DNA of 17,044 nt from an uncultured Collinsella sp. (GCA_900542175.1 UQNC01000040.1:1-17044), one strand, 5' to 3'. Positions 6,799 to 13,940 are shown, numbered from the stretch's first letter. Notes: generated from the sequence alone by a model not told the origin. Translations and numbers: made by a program.

Positions 6799-6835
6799 TG
6801 CGGCAAAGGGGCTGTCCCTTTGCCGCAATATTTTT
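6799..6835 (+). terminator. Rho-independent terminator after the DUF1275 gene
   Basis: A perfect 12-bp stem, TGCGGCAAAGGG (6799-6810) and CCCTTTGCCGCA (6816-6827), has a 5-nt loop and is followed by ATATTTTT (6828-6835). It begins 5 nt after the stop codon. Confidence 0.9.
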
Positions 6836-6844
6836 CATCATCTG

Positions 6845-6900
6845 TTGAAACGCTTTAACGATTTTGATGTTCTCGCGTGTTTTTTGTTTCAAAAGCGTTA
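6845..6900 (+). promoter_or_regulatory. Paired operator-like sites upstream of fucO
   Basis: TTGAAACGCTTTAAC (6845-6859) resembles a LacI-family or catabolite-response operator of the TGAAACGCTTTCA type. A second site in the opposite orientation, GTTTCAAAAGCGTTA (6886-6900), shares the 8-bp word AACGCTTT/AAAGCGTT. The shared words are 43 bp apart, about four helical turns. A possible -10 box, TAGGAT (6899-6904), overlaps the second site, but no good -35 is visible. Sugar-responsive repression is inferred from motif shape and from the gene served. Confidence 0.45.
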
Positions 6901-6958
6901 GGATGGGACTCATAGCGTGGGGCGTAATGGGTGCCCCGCACACGATGGGAGGCTATCA

Positions 6959-8125
6959 ATGGCTAATCGTTTCGTTCTCAATACCATCTCTTATCATGGT
7001 TCCGGCGCCATCAAGGAGATCCCCGGTGAGCTCCAGCGTCGCGGCTACAAGAAGATCTTCGTCTGCTCCGACCCCGACCTGGTCAAGTTTGGCGTTACCG
7101 CCAAGGTGACCGACGAGCTCGACGCCGCCGGCATCGCTTGGAGCCTCTACTCCGAGATTAAGCCCAACCCCACGATCCAGAACGTCAAGGACGGCGTCGA
7201 GGCCTTCAAGGCCGCCGAAGCTGACGCTATCGTGACCATCGGTGGCGGCTCCTCCATGGACACCGCTAAGGCCATCGGCATCATCATCAACAACCCCGAG
7301 TTCGCCGATGTCCGTAGCCTCGAGGGCGTTGCTCCGACTAAGAACCACGCCGTGTTCACCATCGCCGTGCCGACGACCGCCGGTACTGCCGCTGAGGTGA
7401 CCATCAACTACGTCATCACCGACCCCGAGAAGGTCCGCAAGTTCGTGTGCGTCGACACCAACGACGCCCCCGAGGTCGCCGTCGTCGACCCCGACATGAT
7501 GGCTTCCATGCCCGCCGGCCTGACTGCTTCCACCGGCATGGACGCTCTGACCCACGCCATCGAGGGCTACACCACCAAGGGCGCCTGGGAGCTCTCCGAC
7601 ATGTTCCACTTTGAGGCCATTAAGCTGATCAGCGAGAACCTGCGCGACTCCGTCGCCGAGGCCAAGTCCGGTCAGCCCGGCTCCGGCCGCGAGGGCATGG
7701 CTCTTGGCCAGTATGTCGCCGGCATGGGCTTCTCCAATGTTGGCCTGGGCATCGACCACGCCATGGCTCACACCCTGTCCGCTCACTACGACACCCCGCA
7801 CGGCGTCGCCTGCGCCATGCTGCTGCCGATTGCTATGGAGTTCAACAAGCCGGTTTGCACCGAGCGCCTGGCCAAGGTCGCCGTTGCCATGGGCGTTGAC
7901 ACCACGGGCATGAGCACCGACGAGGCCGCCGATGCCGCCATCGCCGCCGTCAAGCAGCTCTCTGCCGACGTGAACATCCCGCACGTCTGCGAGGCCATGA
8001 AGGCTGACGAGATCGAGGTCCTGGCCAAGGACGCCATGGCCGACGCCTGCTTCCCGGGCAACCCGCGCGAGGCGACGCTCGACGACGTCATCGAGCTCTT
8101 CAAGAAGATCTGCCCGGCTGCCTAA
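6959..8125 (+). CDS. fucO: Lactaldehyde reductase / 1,2-propanediol oxidoreductase (iron-containing ADH)
   Basis: The ATG at 6959 follows TGGGAGG (6946-6952) by 6 nt and the product starts MANRFVLN, almost the same as the E. coli FucO N-terminus (MANRMILN). At 388 aa it is close to the family length of about 380. The NAD-binding GGGSSMDTAKAIG is at 95-107, and the expected Fe ligands are D195, H199, H267 and H281, in TGMDALTHAIEGY and IDHAMAH...TPHGVA. Long blocks such as NNPEFADVRSLEG and TAGTAAEVTINYVITD are shared with FucO. The enzyme reduces L-lactaldehyde from fucose or rhamnose breakdown to 1,2-propanediol with NADH, regenerating NAD in anaerobic growth. Codons end largely in C or G, with GCC, GAC and AAG dominant, more biased than in neighbours, which suggests strong expression. 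No fucose catabolic genes are adjacent in this window. Confidence 0.92.
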   Translation: MANRFVLNTISYHGSGAIKEIPGELQRRGYKKIFVCSDPDLVKFGVTAKVTDELDAAGIAWSLYSEIKPNPTIQNVKDGVEAFKAAEADAIVTIGGGSSMDTAKAIGIIINNPEFADVRSLEGVAPTKNHAVFTIAVPTTAGTAAEVTINYVITDPEKVRKFVCVDTNDAPEVAVVDPDMMASMPAGLTASTGMDALTHAIEGYTTKGAWELSDMFHFEAIKLISENLRDSVAEAKSGQPGSGREGMALGQYVAGMGFSNVGLGIDHAMAHTLSAHYDTPHGVACAMLLPIAMEFNKPVCTERLAKVAVAMGVDTTGMSTDEAADAAIAAVKQLSADVNIPHVCEAMKADEIEVLAKDAMADACFPGNPREATLDDVIELFKKICPAA

Positions 8126-8135
8126 CTTGGTTCGG

Positions 8136-8260
8136 CGGGCCCCTGCCCGTTAGCCCCACAATCGTCCTCGGACATGTCGGAAGCCCCCGCTGCGCACTTC
8201 GTGCGGCGGGGGCTTCCTCCGTCCTGCGGAAAGATTGTGGGGCTAACGGGCAGGGGCCCG
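8136..8260. repeat. 125-bp nested palindrome with perfect 28-bp arms
   Basis: Bases 8136-8163 are exactly complementary, in reverse, to 8233-8260, giving 28 bp without mismatch. Inside is a second hairpin: GGAAGCCCCCGC (8179-8190) pairs with GCGGGGGCTTCC (8206-8217), with an inner CGCAC/GTGCG stem and a TTC loop. No T-run follows on either strand, so this is not a standard intrinsic terminator, although it may end or protect the fucO transcript. It starts 10 nt after the fucO stop. No target-site duplication was seen at its borders. Confidence 0.85.
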
Positions 8261-8382
8261 ACGGCTCGTTATCGTGGCGGGCGCAGTTCTGAAGAGCTCG
8301 ATGGGTCATCTCGCTAGGTAAAAAGATGGTTCGCGGTGGTATCGTTGCTGTGGGTTTAATTCGATATGAAAGGGTGACTTTG

Positions 8383-9411
8383 GTGTCCAAGATGGATTCT
8401 ACGCTCTCCTATATTACTGACCAGTTGAAGGCGCTGACTTCTATTGCTTCGCCTACAGGCTATACCCGTGCGGCGACTGATTATCTGATGGAGACGTTGC
8501 GCGATATGGGCTTTGGGCCCGAGCGCTCCAATAAGGGCAATGTGCTCGTTGAGCTTGGTGGTGAGGGTGAGCCGCTCGTGTTGGCGAGCCATGTCGATAC
8601 CCTGGGCGCCATGGTGCGCTCCATTAAGGACAATGGTCGCCTGCGCCCCACGACTCTCGGCGGGCATCAGTGGTCTACGGCCGATGGCGAGAACTGCACC
8701 GTTTATACGCGCGACGGCAATGTCTACACGGGCGTGGTCCTCAATACCGAGCCTTCGGCGCACGTGGCCGATGAGCCGGTCAAGACCATCGAGAAGAACA
8801 TGGAAATCCTGCTCGACGAGAACGTTGACAGCAAGGACGATGTGCTCGAGCTGGGTATTCAAACCGGCGACATCATCGCTATGGATCCGCGCACCACGGT
8901 GACGGAGAGCGGCTACATCAAGAGTCGCTTCTTGGACGACAAGTTGTCGGCCTCCATTTTGCTGGGCTTGGCGCGTGCCGTCGCCGCTGGCGAGGTGACG
9001 CTTTCGCGCAAGGTGTCGCTGCTCTTTACGGTGTACGAGGAGGTCGGCCACGGCGGTGCCTTTGTGCCGGCCGACACGCGCGAGATGATCAGCGTGGACA
9101 TGGGCTGCGTGGGCGACGACCTGGGCTGCACCGAGCGCATGGTTTCGATCTGCGCCAAGGATTCGGGCGGTCCGTACAACTACGACTTGGTAACCACGTT
9201 GTCCAACATCGCGCGCGAGCTGGAGCTCGATTGCGCCATCGATGTGTACCCGCACTATGGCTCCGACGTCGAGGCCACGCTCTCGGCCGGCTACGACATT
9301 CGCCATGGTCTGATCGGCCCCGGCGTGTACGCGAGCCACAACTACGAGCGCAGCCACATCGACGGCGTGCGTAACACCTACGAGCTGGTTCGCGCCTACG
9401 TTCAGCGCTAG
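8383..9411 (+). CDS. M42 family metallopeptidase (glutamyl aminopeptidase / FrvX-like)
   Basis: A GTG at 8383, 8 nt after AAGGG (8370-8374), gives 342 aa, the usual family size; an ATG at 8392 is an alternative and the earlier in-frame ATG at 8326 has no ribosome site. All M42 metal-site elements are present: H70 and D72 (ASHVDT), the bridging aspartate in FLDDK (185-186), the paired glutamates E219-E220 (VYEEVGHGGA), D239 (SVDMG) and H325 (YERSH). The family forms large dodecameric cytoplasmic aminopeptidases that trim peptides, and some were first described as endoglucanases. The internal PDZ-like insertion between the HxD and DDK motifs is present (about 85-170). It is monocistronic, with a palindrome upstream and a terminator downstream. 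The exact peptide preference cannot be told. Confidence 0.9.
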   Translation: MSKMDSTLSYITDQLKALTSIASPTGYTRAATDYLMETLRDMGFGPERSNKGNVLVELGGEGEPLVLASHVDTLGAMVRSIKDNGRLRPTTLGGHQWSTADGENCTVYTRDGNVYTGVVLNTEPSAHVADEPVKTIEKNMEILLDENVDSKDDVLELGIQTGDIIAMDPRTTVTESGYIKSRFLDDKLSASILLGLARAVAAGEVTLSRKVSLLFTVYEEVGHGGAFVPADTREMISVDMGCVGDDLGCTERMVSICAKDSGGPYNYDLVTTLSNIARELELDCAIDVYPHYGSDVEATLSAGYDIRHGLIGPGVYASHNYERSHIDGVRNTYELVRAYVQR

Positions 9412-9444
9412 GGGAGTAGCTTGCGACTCGGCTGACCAATCGCT

Positions 9445-9470
9445 AAGGCCCGATTTCTCGGGCCTTTTTT
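9445..9470 (+). terminator. Rho-independent terminator after the M42 peptidase gene
   Basis: AAGGCCCGA (9445-9453) and TCGGGCCTT (9458-9466) form a perfect 9-bp stem with a TTTC loop, running into a T6 tract that ends at 9470. Confidence 0.92.
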
Positions 9471-9474
9471 CGCT

Positions 9475-9549
9475 TTGGGTTGTTTAGTATTATGATATAT
9501 GTAATCTATTAACTAAACGTTTAAATTACTTAACGAGGTGATGCAGTGT
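9475..9549 (+). promoter_or_regulatory. AT-rich promoter region of the HTH-HipA gene with a 10-bp palindrome
   Basis: The 60 nt before the gene are far richer in A+T than anything else in the window. Possible promoter boxes are TTGGGT (9475-9480) and TATGTA (9498-9503) with a 17-nt spacer, and TATGAT (9491-9496) is another -10 candidate. TAAACGTTTA (9514-9523) is a perfect palindrome between the promoter and the ribosome site GAGGTG (9535-9540). It is a natural binding site for the protein's own HTH domain, by inference from position only. Confidence 0.4.
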
Positions 9550-10923
9550 ATGGATACGTCTGAGTACTTGTCTATGGGTGATGCTGCCCGCCTGCTGGGC
9601 GTTACGAAAGCCCGCATATCTCAACTTGTCTCATCGGGAACGCTCGCGTGCGATATTGTGGGCGGACGGAAGATGGTCGAGTACAATTCCGCGGTCGCTT
9701 ATCAAAAGGTCCGCAAACGTGGACGCCGTCCTGCGGCCGATGTGGGGCGCAAGTTTACGCTGATGTCCGCCGACCATGAGGTCGCGCATGTCTCATTTGA
9801 TCCGACGCGTGAGTTTCCCTTCGAAATCGCCGAGGTCCTCGATGCGCAGAGGATGCCGTTTGGCACGTGCTCGAGCTCTTCTCCTACGGTGAATAAACGG
9901 GAGCTCAACGTGTGGTGGAGCCATCGGTCGGTGCCTGACGTCCGCCCCGGACTCGTCTCGCGCTATCGTGAACTGGGGATTGCCAGTGGCATCGAGGTTC
10001 CGGTTCGGTGCCTGGGCCTATCGCTTTCGGATTGTTATTGGCTGCGGCCGACCGATTGCACCGAACTTAAATGGCGAAACATCAATTACTTTGAGAACGA
10101 ATTTGAGCGATCGGCGCCCGAAGAGCGTTCGGGTTGGCTGGAAGGCATCGGTCTTAAAAATCCGGATAACACGTCCGAGGGCGAGCTCCCTAAATCGTGG
10201 ATGATCCGAAACGGCATTCGCGTTTTGGCTAAAGGGTGCGGGATGGACGATCAGCGTCCCTTTAACGAGGCGGTTGCAACGGCTTTACATCGTCGCTTGC
10301 TGTCGGAGGGCGAGTTTGTTCCTTATACGGTTGAGCGAATGTTCGATGGCCCTGTGTGTCTGTGCGACGACTTTCTTGACGGCCGCGAGGAATATGTTCC
10401 GGCTGTTTACGTTAAGAACGCCCTTGGCGGCCAGCGAGGAAGCTCGACGTACGACCGGTACTGTTGCTTCCTTGGCAAGCATGGTGTCGATGAGGCCGCT
10501 GTGAGAAGGTCTATGTCGCAGATGATTGTCTGCGATGCCCTTTTGGCCAACAGCGACCGCCATTGGCGAAACTTCGGCATCATCCGCAATGTCGACACCC
10601 TGGAGATAAGGCCTGCTCCGCTGTTCGATAGCGGCAACTGCCTATGGTACAACGGGCCAACTGCCGTGCTCGCAGCTGGGGAGTTTGGGTTTTCCGCTAA
10701 GCCGTTTGGGCCCGACCCTTCCGTCCAGCTGGCGCTTGCGGACTCGCTCGATTGGTTCGATTCATCGCGGCTCAACGGATTTGTTGATGAGGCAATCGAG
10801 ATTCTTTCGCAGAGCGAATGGGCGACGGCGGAGGGTCGACTCGAGGCCATTCGCCGCGGCCTCGAGCGTCGCATAATCGAGGTTAGTGCCGCTGTTGAGG
10901 TACTTCGACACGTGCGGCGATAA
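9550..10923 (+). CDS. HipA-like kinase with an N-terminal helix-turn-helix domain
   Basis: The ATG at 9550 is 9 nt after GAGGTG (9535-9540); in-frame GTG 9538 and ATG 9541 overlap that site and are less likely. Product: 457 aa. Residues about 5-55 (LSMGDAARLLGVTKARISQL, then GRKMVEY) are an excisionase/MerR-type HTH. The C-terminal half carries HipA kinase motifs: a candidate ATP lysine K228 (IRVLAKG), FNEAVATALHRRL (E240), catalytic loop NSDRHWRNFG (D336, N341) and metal-binding D360 in APLFDSG. These align with E. coli HipA D309, N314 and D332 by motif spacing. HipA toxins phosphorylate targets such as glutamyl-tRNA synthetase and are held by a separate DNA-binding HipB. No HipB gene is present; the cis HTH may do that job. 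The standard HipA N-terminal domain is not recognisable in residues 60-200. Codon use looks less biased than in the neighbours. Toxin activity is unproven. Confidence 0.78.
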   Translation: MDTSEYLSMGDAARLLGVTKARISQLVSSGTLACDIVGGRKMVEYNSAVAYQKVRKRGRRPAADVGRKFTLMSADHEVAHVSFDPTREFPFEIAEVLDAQRMPFGTCSSSSPTVNKRELNVWWSHRSVPDVRPGLVSRYRELGIASGIEVPVRCLGLSLSDCYWLRPTDCTELKWRNINYFENEFERSAPEERSGWLEGIGLKNPDNTSEGELPKSWMIRNGIRVLAKGCGMDDQRPFNEAVATALHRRLLSEGEFVPYTVERMFDGPVCLCDDFLDGREEYVPAVYVKNALGGQRGSSTYDRYCCFLGKHGVDEAAVRRSMSQMIVCDALLANSDRHWRNFGIIRNVDTLEIRPAPLFDSGNCLWYNGPTAVLAAGEFGFSAKPFGPDPSVQLALADSLDWFDSSRLNGFVDEAIEILSQSEWATAEGRLEAIRRGLERRIIEVSAAVEVLRHVRR

Positions 10924-10931
10924 ACCCGCGG

Positions 10932-12032
10932 CTACTTAAGTGCGCCGGTCACGGTACCGCCGCCCAGGACGATGTCGCCGCGGTAGACGACGACGGCTTG
11001 GCCGGGGGCGATGGCTCGTTGCGGCTCGTCAAAAGTTAGCAGCATTTGCCCGTCTTCGTCACGCGTAAGGGTCGCTGCCTGGTCTTTCTGACGGTAGCGG
11101 TACTTGGCACCTACGCGAATGCCGCCGGCGTCGAGCTCTGCCTCCATGCGTGCGTCCGGCGCGCTCCAGATCCACTCATCGGCCGTGAGGACAGCGGCGG
11201 TCAGGTCCTCGGCCTCGCCCAGATGAACGGTGTTGTTGGCGGCGTCGACGCCCGTTACATACACGGGATGCGCCATCGCGACGCCCAAGCCCTTGCGCTG
11301 GCCGATGGTGTAGCGCAGCGCGCCGTTGTGGCGCCCGACCACGCTGCCGTCGCGCCACACAATGTCGCCCGGTGCAGCGGGATGTCCGCAGCGACGCTCG
11401 ATATAGCCTGCGTAGTCACCGTCTGGAATAAAGCAGATGTCCTCGCTTTCGGCCTTCTGGGCGTTGGTAAAGCCCTGCTCGGCGGCTATGCGGCGTACGT
11501 CGCGCTCCTTGTCTAGGCCTGCCAGCGGAAAGATCGTGCGCGACAGCCGCTCCTGCGTAAGCGAATACAAAAAGTAACTCTGGTCCTTTTTGGGGTCCTC
11601 GCCGCGATGTAGCTGCCAGGTGCCGTCGGGCGTCTGGCTCGTTTTGGCATAGTGGCCCGTGGCGATGCAGTCGCAGCCCATATCCAGCGCCGCATCGAGC
11701 AGCGCGCCAAACTTAATGTTGCGGTTGCAGATAATGCACGGGTTGGGCGTCAGCCCCTCCTGGTAGGCGTTCACAAAGCGCTCGATAACGTTGCGGTCGA
11801 ACGTCTGCTGCAGGTCGAGCACATGGTGGGGTATCCCCAGACGCTCGGCGACGGCCTTTGCATCGGCGATGTCGCGGTCGACCTTGCTCATGCCCGTGAT
11901 GGGATCGGGTGCGGGGCAGGTGAGGCGCATGGTGGCACCGACGCATTCGTAGCCCTGACTTTTGAGCAGGTACGCGGTCACGCTGGAATCGACGCCGCCG
12001 CTCATGGCGACGAGCACGCGCTTGTTGTGCAT
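10932..12032 (-). CDS. mnmA: tRNA-specific 2-thiouridylase MnmA
   Basis: The ATG at 12032 has AAGGAG about 9 nt upstream on the minus strand; the frame extends further but without family similarity. At 366 aa it matches the family length. The PP-loop ATP site SGGVDSS is at 11-17, the catalytic cysteine is C102 in NPCIICNRNIKF, and the second (persulfide) cysteine is C200 in ESEDICFIP. GHYAK (126-130) and KDQSYFLY (149-156) are further MnmA signatures. The enzyme adenylates and thiolates U34 of Lys, Glu and Gln tRNAs in the cytoplasm, taking sulfur from a cysteine desulfurase relay. It lies downstream of cysK on the same strand but behind a terminator. It converges on the HipA-like gene with an 8-nt gap. 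Confidence 0.95.
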   Translation of the reverse strand: MHNKRVLVAMSGGVDSSVTAYLLKSQGYECVGATMRLTCPAPDPITGMSKVDRDIADAKAVAERLGIPHHVLDLQQTFDRNVIERFVNAYQEGLTPNPCIICNRNIKFGALLDAALDMGCDCIATGHYAKTSQTPDGTWQLHRGEDPKKDQSYFLYSLTQERLSRTIFPLAGLDKERDVRRIAAEQGFTNAQKAESEDICFIPDGDYAGYIERRCGHPAAPGDIVWRDGSVVGRHNGALRYTIGQRKGLGVAMAHPVYVTGVDAANNTVHLGEAEDLTAAVLTADEWIWSAPDARMEAELDAGGIRVGAKYRYRQKDQAATLTRDEDGQMLLTFDEPQRAIAPGQAVVVYRGDIVLGGGTVTGALK

Positions 12033-12061
12033 GGGGAGGTTCTCCTTGGTGGCATGTGGCC

Positions 12062-12100
12062 AAAAAAGAAAAGCGGCGCGGGAGGCTGGTTCCGCGCCGC
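12062..12100 (-). terminator. Rho-independent terminator of cysK
   Basis: On the minus strand GCGGCGCGG (12100-12092) pairs with CCGCGCCGC (12081-12073) across a 10-nt loop, followed by TTTTCTTTTTT (12072-12062). It lies 114 nt after the cysK stop and only 30 nt before the mnmA start codon. Confidence 0.88.
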
Positions 12101-12104
12101 AGTC

Positions 12105-12113
12105 ATTGTAGCA
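12105..12113 (-). promoter_or_regulatory. Extended -10 promoter candidate for mnmA
   Basis: The minus strand reads TGCTACAAT, an extended -10 (TGn plus TACAAT, with TACAAT at 12110-12105). No good -35 is visible at the right distance. A start about 7 nt downstream would fall near 12098, inside the first stem arm of the cysK terminator. Confidence 0.45.
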
Positions 12114-12213
12114 AGTTCGGGCGTCATATGGGACACCCTGTTGGGATGAGCCCAGACAGCCAGAAGAGAAGGTAGACCGGCGTGCCTTGGGCCTATCGAC
12201 AAGTGACGGGCCC

Positions 12214-13152
12214 TTAGTCCTGGAACAGTGCCGTGGACAGGTAGCGCTCGCCGGTGTCGGCAAGCAGGGCCACGATGGTCTTACCCTCGTTCTCGGGGCG
12301 CTTGGCCAGCTGCAATGCGGCCCACACGGCGGCACCGGACGAAATGCCCACGAGCACGCCCTCCTTGTGGCCCACGGCGCGGCCGGTGGCAAAGGCATCG
12401 TCGTTCTCAACGGGGATGATCTCGTCGTAGACCTGGGTGTCGAGGACGTCGGGCACAAAGCCGGCACCGATGCCCTGGATCTTGTGCGGGCCGGCCTGGC
12501 CCTTGGAGAGCACCGGGGAGGTGGCGGGCTCGACGGCGACGACCTTAATCTCGGGGTTCTGCTCCTTGAGGAACTCGCCCACGCCGGTCACGGTACCACC
12601 GGTGCCAACGCCGGCGACGAAGATGTCGACCTTGCCGTCGGTGTCGTCCCAGATCTCGGGGCCGGTCGTGGCCTTGTGAATGGCGGGGTTGGCGGGGTTC
12701 ACAAACTGGCCGGCGATGATGCTGTTGGGAGTCTCCTTCTGCAGCTCCTCGGCCTTGGCGATAGCGCCCTTCATGCCCTTGGAGCCGTCGGTGAGCACGA
12801 GCTGTGCGCCATATGCCTGCATCAGCTTGCGGCGCTCGACGGACATGGTTTCGGGCATGGTGATGATCACCTTGTAGCCGCGGGCGGCCGCCACCGAGGC
12901 GATGCCGACGCCGGTGTTGCCGCTCGTGGGCTCGATGATGGTGTAGTCGCCGCCGCGCACGAGCTTGCCTGCCTTCTCGGCCTCGTCAATCATGTTCTTG
13001 GCGACGCGGTCTTTAACGGATCCGGCGGGGTTGAAGTATTCCAGTTTGACGAGCACGCGAGCCTTGAGGTCCTCGTCGGCCTCAAAGTGAGTGAGCTCCA
13101 GAAGCGGGGTGTGGCCGATAAGCTGATCGATGGACGTGTAAACCTTGCTCAT
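12214..13152 (-). CDS. cysK: Cysteine synthase A (O-acetylserine sulfhydrylase)
   Basis: The ATG at 13152 follows GGAGG by 6 nt on the minus strand. The 312-aa product has the PLP lysine K47 in NPAGSVKDR, the phosphate-binding loop PTSGNTG (76-81) and GTGGTVTG, and a C-terminal SSGAA, all in the order of the OASS family. It makes L-cysteine and acetate from O-acetylserine and sulfide. Length and the SVKDR context favour CysK over cystathionine beta-synthase or a CysM type. It is transcribed away from an Rrf2-family regulator, with an inverted repeat over its promoter, and its own terminator follows before mnmA. Cysteine made here could feed the sulfur relay to MnmA and Fe-S clusters, so the grouping of the three genes makes metabolic sense (inference). 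Confidence 0.95.
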   Translation of the reverse strand: MSKVYTSIDQLIGHTPLLELTHFEADEDLKARVLVKLEYFNPAGSVKDRVAKNMIDEAEKAGKLVRGGDYTIIEPTSGNTGVGIASVAAARGYKVIITMPETMSVERRKLMQAYGAQLVLTDGSKGMKGAIAKAEELQKETPNSIIAGQFVNPANPAIHKATTGPEIWDDTDGKVDIFVAGVGTGGTVTGVGEFLKEQNPEIKVVAVEPATSPVLSKGQAGPHKIQGIGAGFVPDVLDTQVYDEIIPVENDDAFATGRAVGHKEGVLVGISSGAAVWAALQLAKRPENEGKTIVALLADTGERYLSTALFQD

Positions 13153-13202
13153 GGTGAACCTCCAAAGTGTTCAAGTTGCTGGTTGCCGTGTGGTTTCACG
13201 GC

Positions 13203-13270
13203 GTGTCTAGCAGCTAAACCCATAAACCTTATAGGTTGTTCGTTTAGCTGTTGGCAAGCATACTAGACAC
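13203..13270 (-). promoter_or_regulatory. cysK promoter with nested inverted-repeat operator
   Basis: On the minus strand TTGCCA (13257-13252) and TATAAG (13233-13228), 18 nt apart, form a good sigma-70-type promoter with a start near 13221. Two sets of inverted arms surround it: GTGTCTAG (13203-13210) with CTAGACAC (13263-13270), and CAGCTAAAC (13211-13219) with GTTTAGCTG (13242-13250). A bound dimer or tetramer would cover the -10 and the spacer, so repression is the simple reading. The divergent Rrf2 protein is the obvious candidate. A small GCCGTG/CACGGC hairpin (13185-13202) sits in the 70-nt leader. Confidence 0.6.
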
Positions 13271-13341
13271 TAAAGCCTAGTAATACAATAGGAAATAGAA
13301 GATTATTACGAGTCGATTAACCATCTTGATCGGAACGGGTA

Positions 13342-13369
13342 TTTTCAAACCCATTTTTTCGGCTAGAAT
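13342..13369 (+). promoter_or_regulatory. Candidate promoter of the Rrf2 regulator gene
   Basis: TTTTCA (13342-13347) and TAGAAT (13364-13369) are 16 nt apart, giving a start near 13376 and a short leader with AAAGG (13390-13394) before the ATG. Each box differs from consensus in one or two positions. Confidence 0.45.
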
Positions 13370-13405
13370 TTCAACGGACTAAAAGACCGAAAGGCAGCAC
13401 TATAT

Positions 13406-13834
13406 ATGTTGGTTTCTACTAAGGGCAGGTACGCCCTGCGCGTTATGGTCGATCTGGCCGAGCACCAGGCGGCCGGTCGCATCCCGCTCAAAGAGATCGC
13501 GGCGCGGCAGGGGATTTCCGAGAAATATCTCGAGAACATCTTGGCTACGCTCGTGCGCGCCAACATGCTCTCGGGCATGCGTGGCAAGGGCGGCGGCTAT
13601 GTGCTCACGCGCCCGCCCGAGCGGTACACGGTGGGCGAGATCTTGCGCCTGACCGAGGGCAGTCTGGCGCCGGTCGCCTGCCTGGATGGTGACTGCAAGG
13701 GTTGCTCGCGATCTGATGAGTGCCCCACGCTCGACGTGTGGAAGAACCTGGACAAGCTCATCAACGACTACCTCGACGGTGTGACGCTCGATCAACTTGT
13801 CGCTCCCAACCATGGCTACGACTACGTCATCTAA
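13406..13834 (+). CDS. Rrf2 family transcriptional regulator (IscR/CymR group)
   Basis: The 142-aa product starts MLVSTKGRYALRVMVDLA, the classic Rrf2 N-terminus, with a winged helix (IPLKEIAARQGISEKYLENI, then the wing MRGKGGGYVLTRPP at 58-71). The C-terminal dimer helix carries four cysteines, C92, C97, C100 and C106 (ACLDGDC, then KGC and SRSDEC). IscR holds a 2Fe-2S cluster with three cysteines in this same region, whereas the B. subtilis cysteine regulator CymR lacks such a cluster. Divergence from cysK argues for control of cysteine synthesis, and the cysteine cluster argues for Fe-S or redox sensing; both may be true. No isc or suf genes follow in the window. AAAGG at 11 nt from the ATG is a slightly distant ribosome site. 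Confidence 0.9.
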   Translation: MLVSTKGRYALRVMVDLAEHQAAGRIPLKEIAARQGISEKYLENILATLVRANMLSGMRGKGGGYVLTRPPERYTVGEILRLTEGSLAPVACLDGDCKGCSRSDECPTLDVWKNLDKLINDYLDGVTLDQLVAPNHGYDYVI

Positions 13835-13904
13835 CCCACACCTGCCATGTGGGGACGGGGTGGAAATGGTAGATTTTCTCGCCCTCTGAGACTTGGCAAA
13901 TGAG

Positions 13905-13940
13905 AAGGCCGCCCATTTTTGCGATGGGCGGCCTTTGATT
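13905..13940. terminator. Strong stem-loop terminator between convergent rrf2 and holin-like genes
   Basis: AAGGCCGCCCAT (13905-13916) and ATGGGCGGCCTT (13924-13935) form a perfect 12-bp stem with a 7-nt loop. TTGATTT follows on the plus strand and the minus side is also somewhat T-rich, so it may serve both convergent genes. A weaker hairpin, CCCACA/TGTGGG (13835-13853), lies just after the rrf2 stop. Confidence 0.85.

Noticed and set aside
8136..8260. Reading the palindrome as an ordinary bidirectional terminator
   Set aside because: Neither strand has a T-run after the stem and the 28-bp perfect arms are much longer than terminators in this window.
13153..13221. T-box or S-box riboswitch in the cysK leader
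   Set aside because: The leader from the predicted start is only about 70 nt with one 6-bp hairpin; no T-box sequence or anti-terminator is present.
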